Source: Cristatella mucedo
Taxonomy: Eukaryota; Bryozoa; Phylactolaemata; Cristatellidae
Reading direction: 5' to 3'
Assembly: GCA_009760855.2 (NCBI GenBank)
Contig: WPIO01000106.1
Location: 62,001 to 126,000, forward strand
Length of the DNA stretch: 64,000 bases
In this document: positions 1 through 24,369 of the stretch, one piece after another
How the letters are laid out: the number at the start of each line of letters is the position of its first letter
How positions within the stretch are numbered: the stretch's first letter is position 1
The notes under the pieces: generated by a model
Seen by the model: the letters and a program-made list of their open reading frames with translations, nothing else
Told to the model about the DNA's origin: nothing
The model's database searches: none
Made by a program: the position numbers and the translations under genes

Positions 1-1104
1 ACCGGAAACACTGGTCCCTCGGAAGTAGCCCCGGCGGATGTGGGTGAGGGTCCCAAAGCAAGATTCGAGTGCCGTGCCCAATGATACTTGCTTGTCATGA
101 CCAAACGGCATATAAGGCCTTGATAATTTGAGATGCACACACATATTCCTGAGAGGCAAATCAAGATGCAAATGTCGAAGCAGCTGTAGGAACGTGCTCT
201 TTAGCTACCCTGCTGTCCCTCCGCGTAGCCGGGCAGCTCAAACTGCAGCAGTCTTGCACGGTCAGAGAGCCAGCTGACGTAGCTGATTTTAGAATATTAT
301 CCTGTGGCTTATCAAAGGCACCTTCACGGAGTCTTCAGGTTCACTGGGAGTCACCCGAATCTCGGAGCAACTCAGTACAATCTCGCGGCCTGGCAAGTTG
401 CGGTTCCAGCTCTGATGGCCCCGAGAAGGGCAGACTCGTGCAGCCGAAGACGAGGCCATCGATCTAGCTGATCCCTTTTGTTGACGCGATAGATTGACAT
501 ATCATATGAAAGAACTACCCAATGTTCTGAAAACCTTCACCTACTGAAAAAAAGCTCTTGATCCAACCAGCATATGGCCGATCCGGTGGTGCACAGTTGA
601 CGATCTGGTCCACGCGCTTTTCATCGAGCGCGGTCCACCGCGCGGTGGACCGGCACCTGTTTTCAATGGATGGTGTCAAAAGTCGTGAGCATGCAATCAA
701 AGCTCGAGGCAGCTGGCCCTAAGCAGGCTGCTGCTGCTTTTAAACGAGCTCGTTTAACCCAGAATTTTTTCTCGATCCAAATAACGGCAAGCCGAATGGT
801 GCGACCTGTTTACATCGCCATGGCCTTGGCATGGCGATCGCCATGGCGTCACTATGTGGTCGGCAGCCCCCAACCACAAGAGACGACCTCACGTTGTGTT
901 AAAAAACAAGTGCCTGCTCATTACGTCTCATATCAAACGACATTGACAAGGCATCACCTGAGCCTCTATCACAGCAGCCTTGAGAAGGACAACCGTAAGC
1001 TTTGTGCTCTGCTCGCATTGGCAGGTACATACTCCGCCCTCTCCCTTTTTCCTCCTCCCTCTCAGTTTCTCTGTCTCCATCTTCATCTATTTCTCTCCCT
1101 TCTC
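1..1104. other. No recognised gene
   Basis: Single-copy-looking sequence with short open frames only. One minor oddity is a cluster of near-palindromic CGCCATGGC-type words at about 817-847. No coding similarity or named repeat recognised. Confidence 0.4.
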
Positions 1105-1106
1105 TC

Positions 1107-1107
<1 letters not shown>

Positions 1108-1198
<91 letters not shown>
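1108..1198. repeat. (CT)n microsatellite
   Basis: Uninterrupted CT dinucleotide repeat over about 85 bp, with imperfect CT-rich sequence on both sides. It produces long Ser-Leu open frames that are artefacts. Confidence 0.95.
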
Positions 1199-1199
<1 letters not shown>

Positions 1200-1200
<1 letters not shown>

Positions 1201-2860
1201 TTTACTCATTCATTCAAGTGACTCGACGATCAAGTTTACCTGGTAGCACTGCCATACAAAGCTCATATGCTTTGGCAGAGGGTGTAACTGAAAGGGCATA
1301 ATAATTTGCAAAGCAGCTTGATAGGAAAGTATTGCAGAACAGGCACGAAGGAGGAGGCAGGTCATTCGCAGTTTGCTAACAAGCACGCCTCCCCACAGCC
1401 GGTGACAAGCCGAAGTGTCAAGTACATGGTACATGAGCACAGGTGCAGAGTCAGTAATGGCCGCCTCACTCACTGATGTTCAACTAGAGAATGGTAACGA
1501 AGCAGACTAGGCAGGCCACTAAGCCGGGCTAATTTTAATCGATGTTTCTTCCATCGGCAACCTAAGCTAATCCATGGCTAGCAATCCTACACTATTTCTG
1601 ATGATTACTTGGAAACTGACTGATTGACACTGGCACTATTAGAGTCGACTTAATAATTGACTGAGGAAAATGCCATCACGGCTGCAGGAGCCTGGTGCAG
1701 GCACCATTAGGTCGCTGGAACCAGACAGCCGAGAGCAACGAGTGACTCAAAAATAGCAATACAAGCAGATCGAGCTCACGCACATGCTGCCTTCTGGGAG
1801 GTTTCTCGGAGCTACCACCGCCGCACAGGAGGCCTGCCGAAGGATGGAGACCGCTGGGCCCTAGCCAGCCCCTGGACCGGCCCCTGGGGGGGAGGGAGGG
1901 AGCACAAAGTGCCATGCCGATCTGACATGACTCTTCAGCCTACGTGCGATTTGCTGCACCGGGCAGGGTGAAGGTGACACATGCAGAGGGCTTAGATCTG
2001 AACGAACCCTTGTCATTGCAAGAGTCGGGTGGCAAGAGTGTCGGGGGAGGCTGCTGCTGGCAGCAGACAGTAAAACTATTTGGTTAAACGAACCAAACTA
2101 AAAAGGGACCAATGAAAAGGCAAAACCTTCACCTACTGAACTCGACCGATCAACTCGACGTCTCACCGACGACAGGCCATGCGCAGAGGCAAAGTCCGTG
2201 GCTTCCTCGCGTGATCCGAGGTCAGACTCTGGATGCACGTGATCCACAGGCAGATCGTGGATGTACGATCTGCCTTTGTGACTGTGCTTGCACCGAGCGC
2301 CAGGCAACCAGTATAACCTCTACACTGTGCTGCAGTGTCTGGAAGACATCAACTCACCGGCTCCATTATTTTGACGGCTGTGACTTTGTCCGGTGGTGAG
2401 GCTATTGCATAAAGAATTTCCGAGACCTACAAACACAGACATGGGTAGTGTGTTTTTAAACGCCAGATATATCATAACATTGCACTGAAAGCAGGAGTAG
2501 TTCGTTTGTTGTCATTCCCTACCAGTCGGCGAGGTCGGCTAGGTAAAGAGCAGGTGATTCAACAGGCTCATTTATATGGCGGCAGCAAAGCGGCAGCACA
2601 CCCACTTGAATTGATGGCGGCAGCTGAGCAGCTATCACTCCCACTGGAAGTGAGCAATTCAGTTTTGACTTCTGCAGGAGTCGAATGCACAATTTTGGTT
2701 TGTGAAGTGAATGCACCTTACGAATGTACAGACGGAGTCAAGTAGAAGTTTCTGCAACACTATATAATGGGGTTTTAGTGGTATAAGGAGCGTGAACGCA
2801 GATCCGAAAAGAAACAAAGGCAAAAACAGAGATATGGAGCAAGAGAGGAAAGTAGACCAG
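1200..2860. other. No recognised gene
   Basis: No recognisable exon or repeat family seen. Short open frames on both strands lack conserved motifs. Confidence 0.35.
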
Positions 2861-2865
2861 GAGAG

Positions 2866-2872
2866 GGAGAGA

Positions 2873-2910
<38 letters not shown>

Positions 2911-3190
2911 AAGAGAGAGAGAGCAAGAGAAAGAGAGATGAGAGAGCAAGAGAGAGGAGAGAGAAAGAGAGAGGAGAGAGAGCAAGAGAAAGAGGGAGAG
3001 CAAGAGAAAGAGAGCAAGAGAGGAGAGAGCAAGAGAGGAGAGAGCAAAAGAGAGGAGAGAGAAAGAGAGCAAGAGAGGTAGAGACGGGTTTAAAAGACAT
3101 TAGAAAGAGTCAAAGGCAGAAACAGGGAAAGAGGAAGAGGAAGATGGAGATGGAGAAGAGGAAGAGGAAGAGACAAAGAGAGGCGAGCAG
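2866..3190. repeat. (GA)n and GA-rich tract
   Basis: Imperfect (GA)n with AGAGCAAG interruptions to about 3085, then a more degenerate purine-rich tract. The long Leu/Ser minus-strand frames over it are simple-sequence artefacts. Confidence 0.9.
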
Positions 3191-3374
3191 TGAAGAAGTG
3201 GGTGACAAGCAATAAAACAGCCACAGTAAGCAAAGGTAAAGAAATAAATACAGTAGAGAAATCGTGGTAATGACAAGGAGCCGAAGAAAACCGTCCATGT
3301 ATCCTGGATTAAGCCCTAAAAATAGACAAAGCCGTAAGGAGAAAATGGCTAGGGATCTGGAGCACACTCCTATT

Positions 3375-3684
3375 TATAATTATTTATCCTTATTAATCCT
3401 ACACAAGAAGTATGCCAATTGGCTAGTGATAACATAGACAGTGTAAGCATGCATGAGCACACAAGGATCAGCTCATATGGACCCAGAAAATGTGGTGATG
3501 AAGAGGAGAGCAATTTTTAGCTTCTTTTTTAAATGTATCAGGGGATGTCGTGACGTCAGTCGGGAGTGAGTTCTTCGCTTTGAGAGCATAAGAACTGAAG
3601 ACGCAGTCTCCAAAGTATTTGAGGCTGGTTAGAGGTACGGCTAAATGACGTGAGTCAGAAGAGTGCAAGGTTAATAAATTAACT
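3375..3684 (-). mobile_element. CR1/L2-type LINE 3' end, interrupted by SINE A
   Basis: On the minus strand the frame reads SLKYFGDCVFSSYALKAKNS followed by LPTDVT...FKKEAKN, the C-terminal end of a CR1/L2-like ORF2, then 3' UTR. The same ending occurs at 32.8, 53.5 and 60.0 kb. A SINE A copy is inserted at its upstream side. Confidence 0.7.
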
Positions 3685-3855
3685 ACTAGCTGATTTAACA
3701 GCCTCTTTTTGTATAGCGACAGAAGAGCCTTCACGGCTATCACCGCCGCTTGCAGTAGCGATAAAGGATCACCCATCGCAGGATTCGAACCCACGATCTC
3801 GGGGCCAAGGTCGTAAAAAGGCAACTGCCTTACCTAGTGAGCCATTATGGCTGCC
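3685..3855 (-). mobile_element. SINE A (tRNA-derived)
   Basis: Full-length copy on the minus strand. The head carries an A-box-like TGGCTCACTAGGTAAGG and a canonical B box (GGTTCGAATCC); the body carries CAAGCGGCGGTGATAGCC; it ends near GTTAAATCAGCTAG. Inserted in a LINE remnant. Confidence 0.88.
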
Positions 3856-4139
3856 TAGCCTGATTGTAAATTAGTTCGGATAGGTAAGGACGGAGCACGA
3901 GAATGAAGGGAACTAAAAGTGAGCGGCAAACTTTTGAAGTCGACATAGATGACTGGCTGCTTCGGCACTGGTCAAATTTGAGTCTACCCATGAGAAAAAC
4001 TCCTGGCTGCAGCACTGGTTGCTGCCATTTTGAAAAACTAACGTCCTTCTTAGCCAGCCCCACGGGGCACTCAGAGGTCAATCCAACTTTCCCGACGGCA
4101 GGCTGCAGCACGACCACGGAGCAGCGAGGGGCACGTAGA

Positions 4140-4585
4140 AGAGCCGCATAGGAGCAGAAGCACAGCTAGTCCATTTCTTTCGAAGCTTCGAGAGATAAGC
4201 GGGCCCAGCACAAAACAGCTGCACGTGCGTCATTACCTCCGAATGGTGGTAAAATGCAGCCTGAGCAAGCAGCAGCCCGATGCCTGCAGAAGTGCTACAT
4301 CCATAATAGCGGCACGGGAGATTAAGCCTGCAAATGTTTACCCCTCTCATGCGGGCTCTTACGTCATTTCGTGCTCGTAACAGACCTTTTAGACAAAGCG
4401 ACGTCGCGCGCTCAGCACGCACTCGGCGAAGAGTCGAGGAACCGAGCGAGGGCTGCGGCGGGCGGCCAATCGTGTGCTAACGCTAAGGATAGACGAGGAG
4501 GAGGCCAATGCGCTCTCGAAGCGAAAAGCTGCGAAACTGCCGCCGAGCACGTGAAGCACCCGATCCAGAGCGTCCGGGCGCTCGT
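4140..4585. other. No recognised gene
   Basis: Becomes increasingly CpG-rich towards 4.4 kb; no convincing exon. Confidence 0.3.
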
Positions 4586-4587
4586 GC

Positions 4588-4722
4588 GACGCCAGAAGCA
4601 GCAGCAGCAGAAGCAGCAGCAGCAGAAGCAGCAGCATCAGAAGCAGCAGCATCAGAAGCAGCAGCAGCAGAAGCAGCAGCAGAAGCAGCAGCAGAAGCAG
4701 CAGCAGCCGAAGCAGCAGCAAC
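4588..4722. repeat. CAG/AAG trinucleotide tract
   Basis: Interrupted (CAG)n with regular AAG and occasional CAT triplets. It is open in several frames (Gln/Lys, Ala/Glu, Ser/Arg, Leu). It could be part of a polyQ exon in a CpG-rich region, but no conserved flanking domain was seen. Confidence 0.8.
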
Positions 4723-5132
4723 GTGGTGATCGATCGAGCGACGGCTCGCCGAGACGGCTCGCCGCTCGAGGCACGCAGCGCCCGCCGAGTGGGCCGTGTG
4801 CTTTCTTCGAGAACCTTCGCGCCGTCTCGAAGCCGCGATCCTCAAGCCGTAACCAGCTCGCCGCCGCGCGCGGCCGACGGAAGCGCAGACGCGACGCCGC
4901 GCGGGCAGTGTAGCCCCTCACCTGCTGCGCATTGAAGAATCCCTTCGAGTCGAATAGAACCTCGAGTTTCTTCTTGCGCGAATGGGTTTCCTGCAAGAGG
5001 CGAAGACGACCGTTTCGCGCCGTTGGAGCGCTCGCTCGCTCGCTCAGCGCCGTCCTCGAATTCGCGCGCGAGCGACGGGGTGCGAAGATGTCGGCGGCGG
5101 CGGGGGGGGGGGCGGAGTGCACGTCAACCTGA

Positions 5133-5188
5133 TGGATCCGTCTCAAAAGGTTGCCAAAGTCCGAGTCGGGCTGCGGATCCTTGGCCAT
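5133..5188 (-). CDS. Putative N-terminal exon, unrecognised
   Basis: The minus-strand ATG at 5188 has a good context (GCCATGG) and opens MAKDPQPDSDFGNLLRRIHQ. The frame continues to about 4652 with low-complexity Arg/Ala/Ser content. The start looks more protein-like than its surroundings and lies in a CpG-rich block, but no partner exon, strong donor or family match was found. It may be a chance ORF. Confidence 0.15.
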
Positions 5189-6065
5189 GGCGGGCGGCGA
5201 ATTCGGCTCGCGGGCAATGTGCCGTGCGTAGCCGGGCAACCTACCGGATATGACATCACAGGAGCAACCTGCGCCCCGCTACCGTTTCCGGTTCGCGTCG
5301 CTGACCCCCGCTGCCGCTGCCGCTGGCGGGACCGAGCGTGGCGGCGTCCGCGTTCTCCTGCCGAGTTGGCGCTAGCGGCTCGCGAGTCTTGCTTCGTGAG
5401 AGTCTGCTGCACGAGCAGCGACCATCCGGTTGGGGGCGCTGCAGCCGCCGCGCGCGTCAGCCGCGACGCCTGCCGCCCCCACGGACTCGGCTGGCGGCTG
5501 GCTGGTCGCGTAGCCTTGACCCACTGACTGTGCAGGCGGCACAGTTCGCGCCCGCTCTATTCTGCAGCGGAGTTTTTGGCCACGCCGGCTGGTACCCCGA
5601 TGCATCTGCGTTTTCTGAAAGCTCACCACCAGCGCGACTGGCGCAAGCGGACCCAGCCTCAACGCGGCGGCCTTTTACCAGGGCATGCGACGAAGATCGG
5701 AGCGTTTACTGCTCCGCGTCCGTAACGCTTTAATTTACACATAAGTATAGTTGAAATTTTAACTGAATTTAAATGCTACGCTGCCACGCGACAATGCGAA
5801 TGTTTCGCACTATCGTGTACGGTGCGCTGCCGCGCGGCGGCGACATCGCGTCCGCCGGTAAGTCGTGTCGGCTGTCGCACACCACCCCCGCGATGGCGAC
5901 AATCTCTGTTCCGCGAAGCGACGCGGCGCTTCTTCTGCCGCCCTTGAACTCAATTTTGCCGCAGTTTTTTTCTGAATCGCTTCGTAACGGAGCGAGGTCA
6001 GCGCAACGGTGACCTCCACCAACTGAGGCAAAAAGTAAAGGTTGGCTACTTCTTACTATTATTAT

Positions 6066-6233
6066 GCTAGCTGATTCAACAGCCTCTTTTGGATAGCCAC
6101 AGAAGAGCCTTTACGTGTATCACCGCCGCTTGAAGCAACGATAAACAATCCTACCCACCGCAAGATTCGAACCCATGACCTCGGGAACGAGGTCGTGAGA
6201 AGCAACCGCCTTAGCTAGTGTGCCATCGCGGCT
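6066..6233 (-). mobile_element. SINE A
   Basis: Full-length minus-strand copy with the B box (read as GATTCGAACC on +), the GGTCGTGA stem and the GCTAGCTGATT end. About 168 bp; slightly diverged. Confidence 0.87.
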
Positions 6234-7841
6234 TACCGAAATTCAACGACAGTCACAATTAATCAGCGGCAGAAGAGCTCGGGCGGCTAACACTCCCGCT
6301 TGCAGCTGCTGCAAAACTCGAGCTCACGAACTGAGCCTTAGAGCTCGAGCTCGATCGATCCTTGGGTCAAGGACGGCCGCCGCGCCGCAATCCCAGCGCA
6401 CCCTGCGGGTAATATGCAGGACAACTCGAACCGGCGCTGCCGAGGGTTTGAACTTCGAGCACTTTACCCGCGGGCCACCGCAATTCTTCGCTGCTGGGCG
6501 GGTTGCCCAAATATCGTCGCCGCTTCTGAGAAGCCTCCTTTGAACTCGGCCGGCTCGGCGCGAGCCGACGAGCTTTATCAATCGATCGCTCCCCTCCGAA
6601 AGGATCTCCGCGCGCGCGCGCGGCACCATCGCTACGCCTCGCGGTCTATATTTGTCTCGCGCGCGGGTCGTCCTGCGGCTCCCTCCTACGTGGCGAGCTT
6701 AGCTTTGAACCGCGGCCAACTAGGTCAACATTCGGATCCTTGGGGATCGGACGGGGCGGGTGCTATATCCGTCCCACGTCTCCTCTCCAGAGGACCGGTC
6801 GACCCCGGCGGCGAGCTGCGTGCGAGCCGGCGCCGGCGTCGCCGAGCTTCGACGCGGGCGCCGGCTCGTCTCGCGCACGCCTCCGAGAATGCAAGAACGC
6901 GCGGGCACTTTTCAGCCGCTGCCTCTCACTTCAGGCCTGAGCCGCTGCCGCGGCGCCAATGACGCGACCCTGAGCGGAAGCGGAAGCGAGCGAGGCCGGC
7001 CAACCCGAGCCGACAGAGGGCGCGCGCGCGCGCGCGGCTGAGGTCCTGCAAAGCGAAGCGGAAACCGCGAGCAGCGCTCTAAAAGTGCGAGAGATGAAAG
7101 ACGGCCGTGACGGCGCGATAAGCGAGCCGATGGCGAGCGAGACGAGAGAGCGCCGCGAGTCTGGCGAAGGGAACGCTGGCCGGCCCTCCGAGAGCTGCGC
7201 TGCTCTTTCCTGCGCGCGGCTCAAATCAATAAAAAAAATTGAACGCATGATTAGCAATGGTTGCTGCAGCCGCAAGCGCAACAGCTTCGCTGAGCCGCCA
7301 CAATACGTCACTGATTATGTCGACAACCGAGTCCACGCGGTGAAGACGTCGATGGGCCATACGACCTTGACCGTTGGTCGCGGGTCACGGACAAGCCCCA
7401 ATAAAAACGTGCGTCTAATAATAAGTGTGTCGGCCAAGACAGATCAGCCGAGTAATCGTAGGCCTGCCAGTCGGCGGCTCGTACCCAAACCAACCGACAA
7501 CAAAAGGCAAGCAAACGCCAGATAAAAGAATCGTCGGTCGCTCAAATGGTCGGTCTGCATGAATTCTTATGGTAAATCCATCTGTTGTATAATGAGTGCA
7601 ATTTGCGAGTTTGATCCAGAGCACTGACTATTTTCGCTCGAGCAGTTTTCATTTTAAGTGTTACGCATTTTCGACCTAAACCTGGGATCTCAATCTTCTT
7701 GGTAAAACAGGTATCCAAGCGCAGCAAAACGAATGCCAGCGGCTGCAGCTGAACAAGCGACTTTCTCTCAAGATGGATTCCGGCCGAGAAAAATATGATT
7801 TAGTCCTAGCAGAAAAAAGTAAGTTTTGGAAACTTGTGGGC

Positions 7842-7848
<7 letters not shown>

Positions 7849-7874
<26 letters not shown>
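7849..7874. repeat. (GA)n microsatellite
   Basis: About 12 GA dinucleotide units following an ATATATATA stretch. Confidence 0.9.
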
Positions 7875-8270
7875 ATGCACGTATGGATGATACATTTATA
7901 AGGGTTCCACTTAACCTCAAAGAAGCATGTTGCTGAAATGTCTGCCAAATGAATAAAGCGTTAAATAACCCCAATCAAAAGACACGCGCTAGCTCTAGAA
8001 AGAAAGAGCACGGCTTGTCTCCGTCACTTAATACACACTGGAGGTTTTGAGTCATACTAACTCATGCATATCTACCGAATGAGTGCTCTATTGGATCCCA
8101 TGGTCTCTGTTAGGTATAGCACACAGTCAGCTTTAGACCATTATTCCCATTTGGCGGAGCGTCGGCGCCACGGCGATCTCGGCCCCTGCTTCTCGCTGCA
8201 AGACAGGCGTTCGTCGTTTGCCATTTTTAAGCGAGGGGCCGGGCGCGCTGTGCAGACGCGTCAGGAAGGG
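7875..8270. other. No recognised gene
   Basis: Nothing recognised; short open frames only. Confidence 0.3.
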
Positions 8271-8273
8271 GGG

Positions 8274-8298
8274 GCGGCGGCGGCGGCGGCGGCGGCGA
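8274..8298. repeat. (GGC)n microsatellite
   Basis: About 8 GGC units; other GGC/GCC runs occur at 8448-8463 and 9628-9640. Confidence 0.85.
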
Positions 8299-8949
8299 GG
8301 TCGCCGAGATGCGTGACGAAGTATAAGACACAGCAGGTCTCTCGCCTGTACACGCAAAATTATTAAGGCGAATACTTGGCGCATCGGCCGGTGGCGTGAA
8401 CCGGCAGCAATGTGAAATCTTAATTGAATTAATGCGATTCAAACAGCGACGGCGGCGGCGGCGTGCGGAGGAGACGCCGCTGCCGCATCGGCAGACAAGC
8501 TGCGGCAGCAGTGGCGGCGGCGCACTCGCGCGGGTGCCGCGGCGTCCTTTCTCGGCTGCTCAAGTCGAACGGACCAGTTGAATGGACGGGAGCCGGAGAC
8601 GTGCGCCATTCGACGGTCGAGCGCTCGAGAAGCGGCATCCTGGCGACCGCCACTTTCATTTAAATGGGCAAACTAGTCGCATCCAAACGAGTTGAATTTC
8701 GTAAGCGAGCGTCACTATTTACGTCAGATTATTTCGAACGCCAGACGCCGCGGCCGCTCATACGTACCCACAGATTACCGAGCTTCTCCTGGCGGCTGGT
8801 CGTCGGCAAACGAAGCGAAACCCAAACACCAGCAGCAGCAACGAGCAGCAGCAACGAGCGGCAGCAACGAGCAGCAGCCGAGCTTGCGGCTTGTGTCGCT
8901 GGATCTCAGACCAGGGGTGGGGCGCTCGCTCGCTGCCCGACCCAGGTTG

Positions 8950-9056
<107 letters not shown>

Positions 9057-9225
9057 TGAGCCGAGCGAGCAAGGGCAGGCGACTACTCGTAGGTAGATGC
9101 TGCACGCTAGATTGAGAATAGCGTCCATGCTACACATACACTCACCTACCTCCAAGTACATCACGATCTTCTGTGGCTGTTGCTCTTTTCGACCATTGTG
9201 CAAACATTGACAGGTGTAATGACAT

Positions 9226-9284
9226 CGATCTATCTCTCTATATACATTGCATTATCTCTCTCTGTCTCTCTCTGTCTCTCTCTG

Positions 9285-9339
<55 letters not shown>

Positions 9340-9352
9340 CTCTCTCTCTCGG
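9226..9352. repeat. (CT)n microsatellite with CTGT interruptions
   Basis: TCTCTCTGTC units grade into a pure CT tract; imperfect at both edges. Confidence 0.92.
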
Positions 9353-10706
9353 TGGCAGCGCAGCTCTCGGCCAAGGTCGCCCATCAAACTTGTAAACGAA
9401 CGCTCACCGAGCTGTCGTCAGTCCGGCTCGCTCGGATCACTGACCCGAAAGTCAATGCCCCGAGAGGCAACGCCCCCAGAGAGTCAATGCTCACAGAAGC
9501 TCCCGCGAGAGGCGCCGGCTGGAGTCGCGGCAGGAGCGCGCCGTCGTTCAGGGCGCGCGGCACTCTCCGAGTTCGTTGCCACCACCGCCACTAGAGGGCA
9601 GCAGTTTCGAAGTGCGACTAAACAGCCGCCGCCGCCGCCGTGGCTAGAGGTGGAAAGGAGTAGGAAAGGTGGCTCCGCGACGAGAGACCTCTGAGCGGCC
9701 TCGCCGCGATGGCGTTCAATGATATCACTTAGCGTAGATATTACAAATACAAGTGGCGCTTGGAATTTGCTGCCCCTAGCAGCTGTCGATGAATGGCGCG
9801 CCTCAAGAGCGTAATGTTAATTGACTTCGTTGAGATCCTTATGCCCATCACAGACGCCGCGCTCCAACTCACTTTTGTCAAGAGCACTGGCGAATGACTC
9901 TTTCGAATCGACGATCCAACGATCTTCAAATTGACGATCAAATCGACGATCGATCGTGATTGTGACGAGCGATTTGTCCTTGGCGCTATTCGCACAATTC
10001 TTGCTCTTTCGGTCAAACGCGACGACCTACACGAAGCCCAACCCTCGGCACTGGATTCGGGCCACGTGCTTCCCATCCATCTATTTAGCCATCGAGCCGA
10101 CCAACGCGAATCTCGTGGGGACGACAACCTGGGGGGCGGTGACGCTGAGTTCGTTCGAGCTCCAGCGACGATATCGGCGGTAGCTTCGGCGACGTCATCC
10201 TGTAGCGAGCTTTCAACGAAAGCTCGCGAGCTGAAGAAACTCGTAGGATTTCTATAGACAGCGATACAGCGATGCAGGATACGCGGACTACGCAGCATGC
10301 AGCGGTACAGCGAGCACGCGCTCACCCGACGGCAGACGAATGCTTTCCAATGCCCTCGTCGCCGAGGGCCGGCCTCTGCTGTAGCCGGCGTTGGTTGCGG
10401 CCGCGGGGAAGCAGCGGGGGTGGGCGACATGTGCCAGGACGGAACGAAATGTAACCGCCAGAAAGCATCGTCTCGCCGTCGTGGGCTGACCAGCTGACCT
10501 AAGGCTAGCGCACATATCGATCGGAGAGGGCACCTGGATAGAAGGCGTGCCATTTAGAGGCGCTGAGAGAAAGAAGGGTAAAGGTCACACGTCGCCGCCA
10601 CTAAAGCAATTACATAGCGCCCGGAGTCAGGGCGCATGAGATTAGACGCGAGGGCATAAGTAGGCTTGCAGCGAGCCGAAGCTGTGCACATCGGCGACAT
10701 GCGAGC
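9353..10706. other. 5' flank of the ankyrin gene
   Basis: GC-rich, unique-looking sequence upstream of the ankyrin start codon; probably contains promoter and 5' UTR. No TATA box or initiator can be called with confidence. A 270-codon minus-strand open frame here shows no domain and is treated as chance. Confidence 0.35.
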
Positions 10707-22536
<11,830 letters not shown>

Positions 22537-22881
22537 CGAGAGGGTCGCCCCGGACGCGACCGTAGCGCGTGCGGTGGCTCGGCGAGCTCGGCCTGCCGCC
22601 GCCGCACGATTTCCGCTCCACGTCCTTTGCCGACCGCTGACGCCACTTCCGGACGGCGGCGTCGGGCGCAGCGAGCGGCCACTGCTGGCGCCCTCGGCGC
22701 GATAATTGTCGGCAACGCGAGAACGACGTTCGATTTTCGGAAAAAGCCGCGCTCAGTGCAACTGCGTGGACGCTGGCCAGCGGCCTCTGACGCGATGCGC
22801 TGACCGAGCGCTCGGCTATACGAGCTGCCGCTGATCCATTGAGCTCAATGTGGCTATGAGCGCCTGCCAGTGAGGCGGCGT

Positions 22882-23000
22882 AAAATAAATATATACGTAA
22901 TTCCTTTGCATAGCACCCTCGGAGAACTTGATCTCAATCCAGGCGCTTTTCATATTGTGGGGGAACTTGCGACTCAGGTGGAGCCTGCGAGCACTGGGCC
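22882..23000 (-). mobile_element. SINE B tail fragment
   Basis: TTTGCATAGCACCCTCGGAG and CAATCCAGGCGCTTTTCAT match the SINE B/LINE shared tail on the minus strand; the tRNA head is degenerate. Confidence 0.6.
22884..22889 (+). terminator. Possible poly(A) signal for the ankyrin gene
   Basis: AATAAA lies about 350 nt after the ankyrin stop codon. It sits in the A-rich end of a reverse-oriented SINE B remnant, so it may be a repeat-supplied polyadenylation signal or coincidence. Confidence 0.3.
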
Positions 23001-23549
23001 GGCGGCGGCGGAGACCGTGCGAGGGCTCAGACTGCCTCAGCAGCCGCTGCGAGCCGCTCTCGAGCCGTGGAGGGGTGGGCAATGGCTCCCGGCAGTCGGG
23101 CACTAGTCAGCACATTAGCAGCATCTGTGGGCACAGCCATCTACCACAAACTGCCGCCAGCTGCTGAGCGGGTTCGGAACGAACAATGGCTCGACAGTGC
23201 AAAAACAATGCATGCACGGAATATAAGGGTTGCCGAAAGGAGTACACAGGAGAAGAGGCCGAGATCCATCGACGCCGGCGGCCGTCAAGAGTTCGTAGAC
23301 TGGGCTTGGCCGACGTGTTATCTGAATAAAGTGCTTGGTGTTGGAGGAAGCAGGCTTGTTGCTCGGTCACGCTACCCAGCCCGACAACAGGTCGTGCGAA
23401 GGGCTGCCGCGCTTGTGCCGCTGGGGTGAGCCCACGACCTTGACAGTCAAAAGCAAGCATCCCTGGGCAAAGCCGGCGGGGGGGGGGGCAGCACCGCAAT
23501 TGGAGTGAGCTCCTCATCCTTCAACTTTTAACAATGTCAACACACGGTG

Positions 23550-23583
23550 GGGGTAGAAAGAGAGAGACAAAGAGAGAGGCAGA

Positions 23584-23659
<76 letters not shown>

Positions 23660-23736
23660 AAGAGAGAGAGATCACCGAAATAGCGCTAAAGAGAGAGAGA
23701 GAGAGGGAAAGAGAGAGAGATCACCGAAATAGCGCT
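23550..23736. repeat. (GA)n with a tandem duplication
   Basis: A GA tract, in which a segment containing GATCACCGAAATAGCGCT is present twice (about 23670-23687 and 23719-23736). Confidence 0.88.
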
Positions 23737-23739
23737 TCC

Positions 23740-24310
23740 TGTTCCGGCGCCCAAAGAATTATATCGTCAAGTCACCTATGCTCTACGTTCGCTCATGCGT
23801 AGACTGCTGTTAGGCGAAGATTCGCCCGCTTTGCTCAGGTAGGTGAAATAAAGAAGTATTATTTCTATAAATAAAAATCTATGCAAATGAGCCTCGCTCG
23901 AGCACGGCTGGCAGCTAAGCTGCTCGTCCCACAAGGTCGTTGCGAGGTGGAAATGCAGAGCCGCGTTGCAACCGGTTCGCGTCGCAGCACTGTTGGCAAA
24001 CCTCTGGCTGCGGCTTACGGGCAATTGTGACGCGATAATTGTAACTTATGGGTAGCGACGACGCGGTAGTTGTGACTTACGGGTATTTGTGACAATTGAA
24101 CGATCGCCGCGACGCGGTGGGCGACCGGCGACCTATTCCCTGATGGGGAGGCTAACTTTGAAATCTCGAACGAGCTCGCTCTAAGCATAGGCTGCCGCAG
24201 CGAACCGGGTCAATCGCCGAGAAGGACAGGCAAGCGAGGCGGCATACGAGTCAGCACCGTCTTCTAGAATGCGACCGATAAGACAAGTAACTTTCGGATT
24301 TCTGATACAT
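23740..24310. other. No recognised gene
   Basis: Intergenic sequence between the ankyrin gene and AIP; no coding signal or repeat family identified. Confidence 0.3.
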
Positions 24311-24369
24311 TCCGATTCTCTCTCGAGTTATTGGTGTACAACTCTTACTTAGGTCGAGTCTCTCTGCTC

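Larger units (their letters stand above)
4723..7500. other. CpG-rich block, possible promoter region
   Basis: High GC with abundant CpG and many CG-containing runs (for example 6607-6624 and 7020-7040), unlike the AT-richer neighbours. It contains one SINE A. CpG-dense blocks often mark promoters in animals, but no gene start is secure. One candidate is a minus-strand ATG at 5188 reading MAKDPQPDSDFGNLLRRIHQ, which I do not recognise. Confidence 0.4.
22537..23545. other. Ankyrin 3' flank
   Basis: GC-rich, falling towards 23 kb. It contains a partial SINE B (about 22882-23000), a C/G run near 23479-23488 and no recognised exon. Confidence 0.35.

Noticed and set aside
3685-3855. Candidate tRNA gene
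   Set aside because: The tRNA-like head and B box are followed by the conserved non-tRNA SINE body and recur in many diverged copies, so it is a SINE rather than a functional tRNA gene.
9741-10553. 270-codon minus-strand frame
   Set aside because: No recognisable motif, Arg/Ser-rich, upstream of the ankyrin start; long frames are expected in this GC-rich stretch.
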